This document shows positions 19,811 through 33,097 of a stretch of 64,000 nt of DNA, piece by piece. The stretch is from Liolophura sinensis. Its lineage: Eukaryota > Mollusca > Polyplacophora > Chitonida > Chitonidae. Within the stretch, counting starts at the first letter, position 1, and each line of letters opens with the position of its first letter. Below the pieces are notes generated by a model. That model was given only the letters and a program-made list of their open reading frames with translations. It had not been told where the DNA came from and did not search any database. The translations under genes were made by a program, and so were the position numbers. The stretch lies in assembly GCF_032854445.1 (NCBI RefSeq), contig NC_088302.1, positions 20,271,338 through 20,335,337 of the forward strand, read 5' to 3'.

Positions 19811-22800
19811 AATTGAACTCCTTCGTACAGGTGTGTGCGTGTATTTATTAACTTGGTTGTTGCTTAATGCCACGTTCATGTTTGATTATGGTAAATTTTA
19901 TGGGTGGAGGAAATGAGCGAGCTTGGAATAAACCACCTAACCTTTGGCAAGTTACCAACAAACTAGTCTCCCACATGTGGCGTACAGATAAGCATGCGGT
20001 ATTAGTGGAAGACAAGTGGTTGTCAATTATACAAGCTGTCGTCTGAGCACAGCTGATTGTTTATTGTCACCAAGGTGCCACAAATAGTGCTTTATAGGGA
20101 AAGTCAAATACAAAAATAACACAGACATGGAAAATCTATAAGGTACTTTAATAGCAAATGCATATGTAATTAAACCCATAAAGATAGGAGCTAACACACA
20201 GGTGTATGATTTAAATCAGTTCAGAAGGGACAATACAAACTTTAAGGGATAAAGAATTGATTCTGACTGGCTGGAGTGAGAGATAGACAAGCCCAGGTTA
20301 TGAATAGCCTAAGCTGAATTTTACGTATGGTACATTTATTCAAGCATGACCTGGGATTAAGGGACGTCTTTTTACCCCAGGTGTGACCAAGGCTGCAGGG
20401 TTTAACACACGTCCGGAGAGGAAGGTAGCATGACATGGACTTGAACTCACAGCGACTGCATTAGTGAGAGGCTCCTGGGCCATTGTGCTATCCTCCTCAT
20501 TCAGTTTTATATTCAATAACATAGCCCAACATTGACAGCCATACACTGGAAATAAATGTTCTCATTTTCTGGAATGTACAACTGTAACATTAATTCAAGA
20601 GCTACATTTCTCTAACTACACCAAACTAAGAAAGCCTACCAATATATTTTATACAATTGATACTGAATGAAAATACTAAGCATGTCCGCCTTATACTGAT
20701 CCAAAATGCTACCTAGGTTATATTAACATAAGCCCTGTTGTATAAGTCCGATTCCTGTAACTTGTTTTATAAATTTTTTAATTTAAAGAGTCTGTTGTGA
20801 CGTTTACCTGTGTTTTGAACAGTTTCCTCACAGATCACATACTCGTAAAAAAAAAAAAAAAATCTTAACCTCTCCAAATACATGTTGAACTCACATCAAC
20901 CTTTACACCTTTATTTAAAGGTGTGATACAGGTGATTTTTGGCCAAAAAAATCCATATTCGCTGATTAAATCAAATTTTCTGTATCTACCAGAGTAGCTC
21001 AAATTATTGTCTATCAGCAAATATCACACTGGTACCTGTGTTATTTATATTGTTAATATGATTCTAAAGTTTGAAAAGTTACAATGTGACCCGCTTCATA
21101 ATTTTAGGAACTTCACGGCTGATTTTGAATGGTAACACATGCACAGATGAGACTGATATTTTGTGAAAGGTAATCAGCTGGACTATTCTAAAATAGCAAA
21201 AAATTCAGTTGAATTTGCCGTGACAAAATTATCTGGTATTGCCTCTTTCAGCAAAATATGGATAATCACTATACATAGGTACATGTACACTCTGATGCTT
21301 CTGTTTCAATATCAGTGGGTTGTTTAGCAATGCCACAGCAAGATGCTTATGCATTTTAACATCCCATCCACATGACCAACCAGATTTCCCACACTGCACA
21401 TTTACTGTTGTTTGATGTGGACACAAATGCACCAAGCCTTGGTAGAACTCCTCAAAAATAGATGTATAGATCTATCAACACAGACCTATCTCACAACCTC
21501 AAAACCATACCCATATTTTTCATGCCTATAATAATCAATAAAAAAAAAATTTCAGTATTCTCCCTATTAAAAATTTAAATCTGTAGACAGCAATATTAAA
21601 AATACATTCAACAATACTGACAGCAAATACTTCAAATTGGTGTCTTAATTCTTTTTTACCTTGAAGCATGTTAAAAATAAAACTCAACTATCTATTTAAA
21701 ACTGCATGCAGAACTCAAACTTTTTCTTTACAAAAACCTGTTCCAAAGAATTCAGGCGAGCTAAAAATAGTACAATAGCCTACATGTTCTTGATGTTTAA
21801 AATAGTCCAGCGTATTCACACAAGGGACGCTGACAAACAACCCATCAATTTGAAATGTTACGCTGGAAAACATTCACAGGTGTGAAGCCTTACTCACAAC
21901 ACAGTCCCATCAAAAATTAAAACTGCTGCTACTGATAATGTATACAGAAGATGAAAACCGTATGTAACTACATGTATATACTGTAACTACAATTCAAATA
22001 TCATTTGAAAAACCTTGACAAGTGTAGAAGTGAATAACACATTTTATGTACCATATATTTACAGTTTAAATGAAGAAATGAAGTGGTGTTTATAAGTGAA
22101 ACTGAATACAAGTATAATTTTAAATAATACAAAAAATATTTATACATGTTCACCTACATGAATGGGTATGTGAGATTATAATATCATTTTAATACCTTAC
22201 AAAAAATACCTTAATGCCTTACAAACCAAATACAGTACACCAAGTAAATTGTACTAGAAATTCTGCCAAAAAAAAAAAAAAAAAAAATATATGTACCTTG
22301 CATTTCTAACAGCCATGCTGAGATTTTTTTAACATGGGTAGTAGACAATTCAAACAGTGATTTAAATGACATACACAGGGACATCAAAATATTTTTTCAA
22401 ATAATACAGAAAGTTCTTTTTTGTTGAAATTTTAAATGAAATGTTAAAAAATTCTTTAAAAATCACACACCATTTTACGTACTGTATAAAAAACCTTTTC
22501 GCTTGTACATAAAAAAGAGCAACCCTGACTTAACCTTAATGCACCTGATTAATCTTACTTCGGAGAGAATTGACAATGGTTGGTGAACTCAAGTCCTTCA
22601 TGAAGGTATCCAATTTTGTTTCTGTCAATACAAAACAATAACCTCCAAAATAAACATTTTATAAATGAATCCCATGTGATCCTGAGTGAAGGCTGAGAAA
22701 CCTCAGCATCTACATGTATGCCATTACTTTGATATTCATTTCCTTTCAAAACTTTTTTAGAAACTTCTAAGATTTTGCCATTTGCAGATGTACATGTATA

Positions 22801-23750
22801 CAGTGAACCATATGAAAGTACACTTTAAACATTATTTAACAAAACATGCCAGATATGTGTACAATTTTTACACTAGGAAGTAACATGTATAAAATTGAGA
22901 TTGTGGCCTGCCTACAAAAGCACCAACCATAAATATGAAATGGCCACAGAGAGTCAACTATCTATCATTCAGTATTTACACACAGGTCTCTAAACTGTCA
23001 CCATATATAATCCATAAATCACACACAATCCACTCTGCTGTGTAAAATCAACCAGCCCATTCTTTGAGTACAGGACTCACAAATAATATACAGAAGTTTA
23101 CTCTTTATGACAATAAATCACTGTGTAAACAGAACTTTCAATACTGTACCCACCATTACTTTCTTTTAACTATAGTTGCATATACTTTACCTTGCTGTGA
23201 CATGGAGTATTCTAGTTTACAACGTAAATTTAAGACTAAGAAACACATGGTGCTTATGAATGTTAACCGAAATGGTTTCAAAGTAAGTTTCATCATGTTT
23301 ATGTAAGCATATAAAACATGTAATAAAGGGAATGGATGGGCAGTAGTGATACCCAGCAATGGAAATCAGCTTTGGCTCTTTTTCACTGTATACAAATATA
23401 TGTAATACTTTCCAATATTCCAGCACAAAAGTTGCTTGTATAAATACAGGATCTCTTTCATAAAGATATTTATCACATAACCTTACATAGTTTATACAGG
23501 AATGATGTGAATGCCTTAACCCTTGTGCGGTTGGCGTGACTGTGATGAAGCAAGTGCTATCAGAACAGTGCAATGAACCAAAATTATGCAAAATGTACGT
23601 GTAACATACTGATACACAGAAAATATGTTTTTAGCAGTTATATATAAACTTGCATGTAAATTCCATGTCCACCTGCTTGGCATATGTCTCAACATTGTTC
23701 TGGCTGAGAGCCAACACTCCAATGTACAGTCTCATACAACAGTGTTTACA
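19811..23750. other. No gene recognised; possible long 3' UTR of the MYORG-like gene
   Basis: About 4 kb of AT-rich DNA downstream of the minus-strand MYORG-like stop codon. Apart from a SINE head fragment at about 20405-20495 and an A run near 22268-22287, I see nothing structured. Whether any of it is transcribed 3' UTR cannot be told from sequence alone. Confidence 0.3.
20405..20495 (-). mobile_element. SINE family A, tRNA-related head fragment
   Basis: CATGGACTTGAACTCACAGC, GACTGCATTAGTGAGAGG and CTCCTGGGCCATTGTGCT match the tRNA-like head of the SINE at 37374-37659. The tail part is missing. Confidence 0.6.
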
Positions 23751-23756
23751 AAGCAA

Positions 23757-24390
23757 GATGTCTGAGCTCGAGCCTAGTCTGACGTGTTTGATCTCGTGTG
23801 GTCAGAACAGTATGATCACATCTGATCAGACAAATGAAGTGAAAGTGAGGTCACATTTGGTCAGGCAAATGTAGTCACACAGCATGTGGTCAGACATACA
23901 TGTATTAGTCACAGTGTTGTCACATTTGGCCACACCAATGTAGTCACACAGTGTGGTCACATTTGGTCAGATTGATGAAGTCACACTGTGGTCATACTGA
24001 TGTAGTCACACTCCGTGGTCAAATTTGGTCAGAGATGTGCACATGTAGTCACACTGCATGTGGTCAGACATATGCAGTCGCAGTGTGGTCACATTTGGTC
24101 AGATCAATGTGGTCACATTGCATCAGATAAATGAAGTGACAGCATGGTCACATTTAGTCAGACAATTTAGTATTGCAGTACGTAGTTCTAAGCTTGTACA
24201 TGAGTAGTCACACACTGTGTAGTCAGATAGGTTTTGTCAAACAAATGTAGTCACAAAGCATGTGGTCAGACAAATAAAGTTAGACAATGTGTACACAAGT
24301 GTGAAGTCAGACAAATGTTTTTGCAACATGTGTGACCATACACCTATTTTTGCAATGCCTGTAGTCAAACAATTGAAGAGTGTAAGTGAA
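23757..24390 (+). repeat. Degenerate tandem array, unit about 35-45 bp
   Basis: Repeated words AGTCACAC, GTGTGGTCACATTTGGTCAG and CAAATGTAGTCACA recur about 15 times with variable spacing. It lies about 350 bp downstream (in transcript sense) of the MYORG-like stop codon, so it may be in the 3' UTR. Confidence 0.75.
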
Positions 24391-24740
24391 TGGCAAGTGT
24401 AAGTTCAAGAGAAGTCTTCGGTGCTATGTTTGCCAACAAGTCCTTTGGCAACTAATGCTTACAGCAGTTTCAATAATGTAATTCTTGGAGAAAGGATAAA
24501 TTTTAAACTAAGTTAAGAGTGAGGTGTATGAAATGAGTATGCATATAGTTCAAAACTGTTCACCTTGAGGTCTTTACAATGAGTAGGAATATGAACAAAT
24601 GGCACATATTTAATAAGAAACTTTTGGAAAAAAAAAGCTAATTTTTATCACAGTTTTCTTGTCCATTACTTGGCAGTGTGACATCATGACTGGTGGGTGT
24701 CACTTCATAATTACATGGATTATCTGCCAGCCATACATAT

Positions 24741-27700
24741 CTAGCTAGCTAGAAAATAAGGAATCTCTTCAAGGTTGATTCTGTAGTCATATATCCAGCG
24801 ACCACCATCTAGGTCCAGTCTTTTCAGAGGGTCCTTCCATTTGCCAGAGGGTAAATAAATATTACGTTTCCGAGTTTTCTCACAAAGCACTGGAGCCACA
24901 AGAATATCATTGCCCACCAGGAACTCATCGCCTATACCCTGGGCGACAGCGTCCTGGGGATCCACCCACCAAATGGGTCGAATCAGGGGTGCTCCGTGCA
25001 TGACCTCTTGGGCCAACTTGTTAATCAGTGGGATAATTGTCTTGATGTGGAACTGCGTCCAGTTCTTCAGCAGTTCAAAGTTCTGCGGAGTGAAACCGTG
25101 CGGAGGAGTGTACACTTTCATGACAGGCAAGAAGGCGGACATTTGAGTCCACCTGAGGAATAAATCCTCGCCCACTATGCCCTGGGACCAGAGTTCAGAG
25201 CCGTCTAGGGCCAAATATGGGTAGCCAAGAATCCCTGCAGTCAGCAGAGATGGTATAATGTCGGTTAAGCATCGATCAGGCCCCCTCATTTCTAGCCTGC
25301 CCATGATGCTGATAGCTATTGGCAGGTTCTGAGTGCCCATGCCAGAGTGCATTAAGGTCGTGTTGGTGAAATTTGTCACCAGATAATTGTACGTTGTGGT
25401 GTACCACACGGGATCAAAAGTCTCCTTGAACTGCGCCTTAAACGGCAAGATTCCTGATTCTCCATGTAAAAATTTGAAGGTGTGTATGCCAAATTTGGCC
25501 TTTAAAATCTTAAGCTTTGTAAGAAACCACTTCACAGCATCTGGATTAGAGATGTCCAGGTAGGCCAACTGGTCTCCTTGCCACTTGGTCAATCCTACAG
25601 CATCCCCTCCAGCATCGCGAACGAAATAATTCTTTCTCAATAAGTAATCAAAGTTTCTTGAGAGAAAATGACTGAAGAGGCTAACAGGCAAAGAGAGCTG
25701 GCAGCCATGAGAAGAGAGGTTCTGTAACATCAAAGTTATATCCTCCAGGTCTTCTGTCTTGAATGCCAAGTCTCCCAAATAAGTCTCCCAACCAAAGTCC
25801 AACTCTACCACCCCACAGGACTGAGTTGAGTTACTGTCCAGGAAGTCTATAAGATCCAGAGCCATGGCATGTAAAGGTTCAGTGACGTTGGTGAGGTTAA
25901 CAGGCCCGATAGCCCATACTGGTGTCCGCAGCCAATCCCGGAGAACTGGCGTCTGTGGACTCGGAGCTGTGTTGAAGAACTGCCTCATGGCCAGGTGTGT
26001 GGTTTCCATATTGTCTGCTTTACACATCGTATAGTGCAGGTGGGACAGATTACCAGCCGTTTTTCTTGCATAGAAAGGATGGCGATACGAAGACCAAATG
26101 CAGAACTTATCAGGTAAATCGTTGTTCCAGCTCAGCAAAATGGGGTCTTCTTCGCTGGTGATGAAAGCAATGCCGTTGGATGCCAGCCAGTAGCGCTCCA
26201 CCACAGATCCTAGCACCCTACCTCCACCAGGAACCAGGGGTACGTAAGAGAAGTTTTGGGCGGAGAGGGTATGATGTGACCCACGGATATTGGCCGACAA
26301 TCCGTACCAGTCCAGGATGCCAATATCGTAACAATCCTTTGGCTCTATGTTACGATTCAGACTTTCCCAGGTGACATTGTAACAATGCATGGAGTTGAGT
26401 TTGTAGTAGAGGACTTTGAGCGAAGCACCATTTCTCCACCAGTAACACAGTTTGTTAATCTCCTCCCATTCATCGGAACAGCTCTTGGGTAGCTGCCAGC
26501 TTGGCAGATTCAGGCCTAATACCCCTTCCTCCACGGGGTCACTGCTGTCAAATGCCAGGTACAGCGTCCTCGTATCTTCCATAAAACGAAACTTTTGTCC
26601 GCTCAAGATTGCCAGCCTCTCTTCCTTGTAGAATGACCAGGTGACCAGCACCCCGACAAGAATCATCAGAAACAAAATTACCACAACAATCTTCAGTCCA
26701 AGTCCAGGTGGCCTTTGTCGCTTTTTCTTAATCTGCAAACACAGAATAAAACCATTATACAGCTAATCATTAATGAAATGGAAACAGTAAGAGAATGAAA
26801 GGGAGAGGAGGAATGGGAGGGGCAACAAAGACAAAGAAGAAGCAATGGAGACAAATGAGGGAGGAAATGGAAACAAAGGAAGGACAGGAGAGGCAATAAA
26901 GACAGAGGAGGGGCAATGAAGACAGAGGAGGGGCAGAATGGGCAATGAAGATGGAGAGGCAAAATGGGTAATAAAGACAGAGGAGGGGCAGGATGGGCAA
27001 TGAAGACAGAGGGGCAGGATGGGCCATAAAGACAGAGAAGAGGCAATGAAGACAAAGAGGGACAGGAGGGGCAATGAAGACAGAGGAGGGGCAACGAAAA
27101 CAGAGGAAGGGCAATGGAGACAGAAGGACTATGAGGATGGGGGACAAGGGGCAATATAGATAAAACATTGGGCAACACAACTCAAAACGCGAAACTGAGA
27201 AAATGTAAAGTTTCTGAAAAGCAAACAAAATAAAAGGCACAATCACTACCAAAAACCACTTTTATTTACTTTTATTTCTCACCCAAACTGTAGATGAGGT
27301 ATACATGAGGCTTGATTTCAAAGCTGTGAAGTTTAATATGGATGCAGTAATGCTATGTTTTATGTAATACGTATACATTTCCTAGTGTTAATCATGACAA
27401 GATCGGATCTATATTAAACACATCTAATCAAATAATAGCCATAAAATCTACTTCACAAGCCATAAAACGCTTAAATGAAGATGTATTGCTCAGCACCAGA
27501 GCACAAACTGTCAGCAAAAAGGTGGCTTTTAATCACGACACTTCTCACTGCTCACAGCACCTGGAAGTTGTTCCCTTGCTATGACATGGCTGATGTGGTT
27601 TAGCAGTAGAGGCCTTACAACTCTAGTCTGACAAGCTTGCGGTGCAGGGACTGGCCTGAGCAGGGACAGCCATGACATAAGCCAGGGACAAGATGATTAG

Positions 27701-29962
27701 CCATCACACCACATCGCTGTATCCCACTGATAACTCCCAGAAGTGTGATGCGACCGGAAGACAATCTCCTCCTTGACATCCATGCCCCGTTCACATCAAA
27801 AACGTCATGGTGAAAATGTAGTTATTCAACATTCACTTACATCTTACTCTCTAACTTTTCTCAAACGTCACCCTCTTTACACTCATCAGCTGTTCTCTTA
27901 CTCCATTCATTCTACACCTATACCTAAGTGCTGTTCTCTTTTTATCCTTCACCAACTCTACACTTAGCAGATGTTCTCATACTCCACCTACCAGATGTTT
28001 TCCTACTCTATCCATTCTACACCTAAGTAAAGTTATCTTGTTATCCATCACCAACCCCACATCTACCAGGCTAGTCTCCTACTCCATCCTTTCTACACCT
28101 AGGTATGGTTATCCTTTTATCGGCCCTGCACCTACTAGCTGTTCTTACACTCTGCCCATTCTACACCTAAGTACAGTTACCTTTTCATCCTCCACCCACT
28201 CCACACCTACCAGATATTCTCATACTTCACCTACACCTAACAACTGTTCTCATACTCCACTCATTCCACACCTAAGTACAGTTATCCTGTTATCCACTCT
28301 ACACCTAACAGCTGTTCTCATATTCCACTCATTCCACATCTACCAGCTGTTCTTACACACTTATACCGTTAATACAGTTATCTTTTTATTCTTCATTTCC
28401 CCTACATATACAGATGTCAGCTCACACTCTCAGCTCACAATACACCATGTAGTTGTTCTCATATTTCAACAAGACTACACCCATTACACCATAGCTGTGT
28501 TCTCATTCTTGACGCACACCATAACCTGGAAACCAGGTAAAGACAGTGATTTTTAAACTTTCAGTTAATTTGTTTGCATTTATTTGTTCTATGTAGCAGT
28601 TAAACCTCTCTTCCTGGTCCATACGCATTAAATGGTGATATGTCACCAAAACCTTGTAAATGCACCCATCTAAAGAGTTCAGTGCCCTAAGAAAAGCAAT
28701 AAGCTGTTGTACATGAATCTGACCTACATGTACATTGGTGAGTGAATTGTATTGCAGTTTTAAAAAATAAGAAAAATATAGTCATTTGCACTCTTTCGCA
28801 TAGTAATAGAAATTTCTGGGTTGTACCTTTACAAGATTGAAAATCACACATACTGAAGTCAGCAGAATGAATAGATGCATTTATCCCTTATATGTACCAG
28901 AAGTATCCGGGTGGGTGGGAAATGGGGGAGGGGGGCCAAATGGTGCAAGGTATTTCATCACACATGAGTAGGTCAGTACAGGCATTTCTAAGATGTTTAC
29001 TGCTCTGTACTTAAATGTTCCAACAGGAACTGACACAGGTTGCATGCATTCTTTGACCTGTTCGTAGCAAAATTCATGTACACTTGTAAACTGCTGTCAT
29101 TAAATGAAAAAACAACAACACAATTTAAAAGTTTTTAAAATTTACAATGTAAAATTGGATATACAATAGTATTATAGTGAAACATTCCAGCAATTTCTCA
29201 TATATCAAAAATATGTTTCTGAAATATATCACAATGAAAATTATTGGATGTTTTTGATTAGAGCCAGGACTTGATTATATTATTCTATATCTGTTAATAC
29301 AGATACTTTTCCTAAATGTTTAAAAATATGTTACACATTGCTTTTAAAACATTAAGGTCACGCAGCTATCATAGCCATTATGTACCGTGTTATGTAATTC
29401 TAAAAACTTCAAAGCAAGAAAAACAAAACATTTTTACAACTTTGAAGTCTTTCTCCTTAACTTTCCCCAAAATTCATAAAGTGCCTAAAAGAAAGTTTAA
29501 TGTCAAAATTTAAATTTATAGAGGTCGAGATGTACTTAAAAGGTGAGTAATAAAATGTAGATGTATGAATATCAAACTGGCTGTTGCCTATAGTTGTGGG
29601 TGTGGTCATTACTTACCTTTTTGAGAGATTCCCCAGGTATGTCGATGGTGGCCCGGACCAGGCTGGTGCTGTTCCTGTGTCGGAACATTGGCATATGTCT
29701 GTCCACCTGCACATATGATTCATTATTGTCGCTGTCCCCACTGACGTCACCGTTGTCCCCAGACTTACTAGCCTTCCTTTTCCCGTGATCCCTCTTGGTC
29801 GAGCCATGTTTTTTCTTGTGGGATGGCTTACTGTCGAACTTGACCACAGAGTTTTGTGGTTTGAAGTTGGCAGAGTGGCCATCGCCGTCCAAATTGTTCA
29901 TTTCCACCTGCTCCGACGTGGCCGTCTTGGGCTTGCTAAGCAGTTCCTCTGCTTCCTGCTCA
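24741..29962 (-). CDS. MYORG-like family 31 glycosidase homologue (type II membrane protein), probably catalytically dead
   Basis: Main exon 26732-24741 (663 residues, TAG stop) and upstream exon 29962-29617 are joined by a phase-0 GT/AG intron (AAAAAG|GTAAGT; TGTTTGCAG|ATTAAG). With the 17-base exon proposed at 33097-33081 the protein has 784 residues; without it, an ATG at 29901 gives 758. Order: a charged Lys/Ser-rich cytosolic region of about 115 residues (KKKHGSTKRDHGKRKASKSG), KKKRQRPP, a membrane anchor (IVVVILFLMILVGVLV), then a luminal GH31 barrel with many N-glycosylation sequons and a MYORG-type end (LPSGKWKDPL, then YRINLEEIPYFLAS). MYORG is an ER/Golgi alpha-galactosidase-type enzyme. 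Where MYORG has FKFDAGE with nucleophile D463, this protein has FKFLHGE (codon 25469-25467). The position of acid/base D520 is Gly (25301-25299) and that of R504 is His (25349-25347). Residue numbers of human MYORG are from memory. Confidence 0.88.
26775..27165 (-). repeat. Polypurine/polypyrimidine minisatellite in the MYORG-like intron
   Basis: The plus strand repeats AGACAGAGGAGGGGCAATGA with an 18-21-bp period; the transcript strand is therefore C/T-rich. It ends about 40 bp before the main-exon acceptor at 26733. Long low-complexity minus-strand ORFs over it (Pro/Ser/Leu/Cys) are by-products. Confidence 0.8.
27840..28480 (-). repeat. Degenerate tandem array, unit about 75-80 bp
   Basis: Plus-strand words CATTCTACACCTAAGTACAG, TTATCCTTTTATCC, CACACCTACCAG and CTGTTCTCATACTCCACTC recur in order seven or eight times. 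It lies in the same MYORG-like intron. The rest of that intron (28560-29616) is AT-rich with nothing recognised. Confidence 0.7.
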
Positions 29963-32900
29963 CTATAAAAGATACCGAACCAGACAAAATCTCTGAGACA
30001 ACTGCACCGACCAGGGCACTATCGAGACAACTGTCCTATAAATATAGACACAATAAATGTGTTTTGGCACGATGACATGCTTTCTATTGTTCCCCTCAAG
30101 CACCACAGCCAAACTTCTCTACAGTTAACTGTTTACATGCTCCAATACACAGACGGTCAGGTCGAACAGACATTCTAGTGAAAGCCAGATTTAGAAATCC
30201 AACATGTGACAAAAGCTCTGATAAGTTTGGGAGCCATACAATGTATAGGATGACTGTGTACAGGTGAACAATTTCCGACAGCCTCAGAACAGGCGTCATA
30301 CGAATATCCGTGATTAGACATCGTGACTCATCAATTACAAACAGCAAGATTCAACAAATTACGTGTCTATGCACATGTGTAACTGGGACTAGGCCACAGT
30401 TGATATTTAATTTCTGAGAGCAACACCCCCTCCTCGACACCCTCTATCACATCCTTGAGGTGTTCGAAGGGGATCTTAAGCTAATAGGCATGATCGGTGT
30501 GTGGTTGTCTTATACAAGCCAAGACATTTGAAATGTGGTTGACAGCTCTGTGAACCAGCTGGATGCCTGGAGGCCTGATGATGATGATGTGATGTTCAAT
30601 AGATTGGCTGACGGCTTTTAGCCAAGTCATTCTACAATTCACAGGTATGGTGTGACTTAAGATACATGTACAGGATGCCCTGAATTGACAGGCCTGAGGG
30701 CCTTACACTATGGCCAACAGACTAACCATTTACAACAGTCAGTATAGACTAACCATTTACAACTTACAGTACTTCATTTAAAGTTTAGCATTTTTCAAGT
30801 GACACATTTTACAAGATCCTTATTGATCACTTAAGAGCTTTTTGTGAAGTTTGATTAATTTCTCCTCAGAAAACCTTAAGTGCTGCATTCAAATCTATCA
30901 TTTTAAAAGCCTTTAATTTGTCTATCTGAACGTGCATTTTCAAATACTAAACTTTAGGTAAAATACAGTATATCACTTACCAAATAGTATAACATGTACA
31001 ATAGATGTGAGTATCTTAAACAGGTCATAGGTCATGTAAAAAAAAAAAAAAAAAAAAAAACGTATCGGTGCACCTTAAACAAGTCCTCAGAATCTCGGGT
31101 ACTGCTACAGAAAGACGTTTTTTATCTATTTATCAGATTTTGGTTGGTCTGATATTATGAGATCATCTGAGTGTTGCTACGGCTCATGCATGTCCTGAGT
31201 TAACTTCTGCTGTATACAATCTACATATTCACTGAAGTGCTCAGTGAAGCAGCATATGCAAACCTTTCTCCTGCTGCCTGGTGGACCCTATCTATCAAGG
31301 TAAATATCTACAGACCAAACCTGCCTTATATTGGCTGCCTGTCAAAGGTAAGACATTTACCGATCTTATCAGTTTGGATATTTAACCTACACGTACATAA
31401 ATGTACATGTACAATGACAGGTTTTAAAAAATATTTTATGTACACTATAAATACATGTATATTAAAACATGTCATTAACAATTAACATTCTCCAAACTTT
31501 CATTCAGGGTACATGTACATGTATGTTTGTGATTGTAATATATATATTTTCTACAGTATTGAAAATATCTGATATGTGGCCAGTTGTTTATTTACTTGTT
31601 TATTTGATTGGTGTTTTACACCATACTCCAAAATATCTCACTTATTGATGGCGCCCAGCACTATCATGGGAGAAAAAAGGGCAGAGCCCAGGGAAAACCC
31701 ACAACCATCTGCAGGTTGCTGGAAGACCCTCCCACTTACGGCCATAGAATACGCATTGGTGAAAGGCTCCTGGGTCATTGCACAGTGCTTGCTTGCTTGC
31801 TAAACCCCTCGCTGACGGAGGCAATGCCACTTGTTTAAAACTACATTAATAATGCATGTAGTTAAGTTGGTAGGTACATGTATTACCTTTAGTCTGGACC
31901 AGTTTTAGTCTCGCTTACTTTGTATGAAGATGAAAAACGTACAACGAGTAAAGACGGACATAGTTTTCTATATTTTTTTTTTGCAAAAGTCAGCTCTGTG
32001 GCAAATTTTAAGAAAAGCTACCATGGCAAGCTATGAATTACATAATACTGATATTACTATAACTGTTATTGTCGTGACGTACACTTAGAAACAAACATGT
32101 CACATTACACATGCTCTGCAGATCAGATCCATGGTACGTTTTTGAATTCTGCAATATAATTCGGGCAATACGCAGAGCGTAAGCTTATTATACCATGTAG
32201 ACGGTACCAAACAAACACAGCCAATAATCCTGTCTCACACCAAATCTTTTGATCAGACTGAAGTGTATCAGTCACAAGCACGTCCTATCTATCACGGGCT
32301 GAGATCACCACAGACATCAAGATTAACATTACATTACCTGAGTCTGACACAACGGCACGTATGAAACTGCCAAGCCAAAATCTTGATCAAACAGAAGGGT
32401 GTTTTGTGTGTTTCACACCACTTCTGTTAGTGAGATACTATATACACAAAAAAGTTGCTACGGTACTGAAAAAGCCAGGTGAATCAGTGCACTCTTTACA
32501 TTACAGGTAGGTTATCTACATCTACCTTCCGTATCATTGTGCGTATCCTATATATGTATAATTATTACAAAACATCTCTCCACACTATAAACATGTAATG
32601 CCACACATTCTAAAGGCATCATTTTGTATTGCATGTATGATCTAGTAGAATTTTCCCGACCACCAGAAGTATGAGAATAGGTATAAAAATTCCACCCTTC
32701 AATCACAGCCAACAAATCTTACTTGTGTGTATATATCTATATATATATATATATATATCAACAGTATTACCTGATGCACTTTTGCTGCAAACCTGAATAG
32801 TTCCTGCTTCCGCAATTAGGAGACAAAAGTTCTGAAATCTGTGTTAAGACTGAAGACTTACACGCCAGCAATACATAATGATGCTGGTGAATTCTGCTGC

Positions 32901-33080
32901 AGAATAACCCCGTTGCAATTAATCATTCTTAGAAATACTATATGATGTCAAAGTATACACATATATCATATTACGCCTCAAAATTATGTCAAAGTATGTG
33001 TACATATAAGTAATTGCAAGCTGTTCCTTATAGATGTATATCAACAAAATATATACAACAAAAGAAAAGGGTTTAATTAC
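29963..33080 (-). other. Inferred 5' intron of the MYORG-like gene
   Basis: Lies between the acceptor TATCTTTTATAG (ending at 29963) and the donor CAG|GTAATT at 33081. It holds a SINE (31591-31825), a 22-base A run near 31039 and a TA repeat near 32734-32759. A second minus-strand donor-like site, GCATCAG|GTAATA near 32770, could belong to an alternative 5' exon. Confidence 0.35.
31591..31825 (-). mobile_element. SINE family A, near full length, with 12-bp target duplication
   Basis: Minus-oriented, tail (TTTATTTGATTGGTGTTTTA) first on the plus strand, then GGGCAGAGCCCAGGGAAAAC and CATCTGCAGGTTGCTGG. The flanks GCCAGTTGTTTA (31579-31590) and GCCACTTGTTTA (31826-31837) differ at one base, a plausible target-site duplication. 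Confidence 0.8.
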
Positions 33081-33097
33081 CTGTCCATTTTGGTCAT
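33081..33097 (-). CDS. Candidate 17-base initiating exon of the MYORG-like gene
   Basis: On the minus strand, ATGACCAAAATGGACAG runs into the donor GTAATT. Joined to the exon at 29962 it restores the open frame: the split codon AG|T gives Ser and the reading is MTKMDSEQEAEELLSKPKTA. This frame has no other ATG before 29901. The match of phase is suggestive but rests on a short sequence. Confidence 0.4.

Noticed and set aside
26693-27252. Three overlapping Pro/Ser/Leu/Cys-rich minus-strand ORFs of 100-160 codons
   Set aside because: They follow from a stop-free C/T-rich minisatellite; no start context, domain or homology is visible.
29572-30075. Plus-strand ORFs opposite the MYORG-like N-terminal exon
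   Set aside because: They are antisense shadows; splice sites and the joined reading support the minus strand.
31237-31355. Two exon-like stretches with GTAA donors (AAYANLSPAAWWTLSIK)
   Set aside because: The gap between them is too short for an intron, the acceptors are weak, and neither matches anything recognisable.
32734-32759. TA repeat as a promoter TATA region
   Set aside because: It is a simple dinucleotide repeat without other promoter marks.
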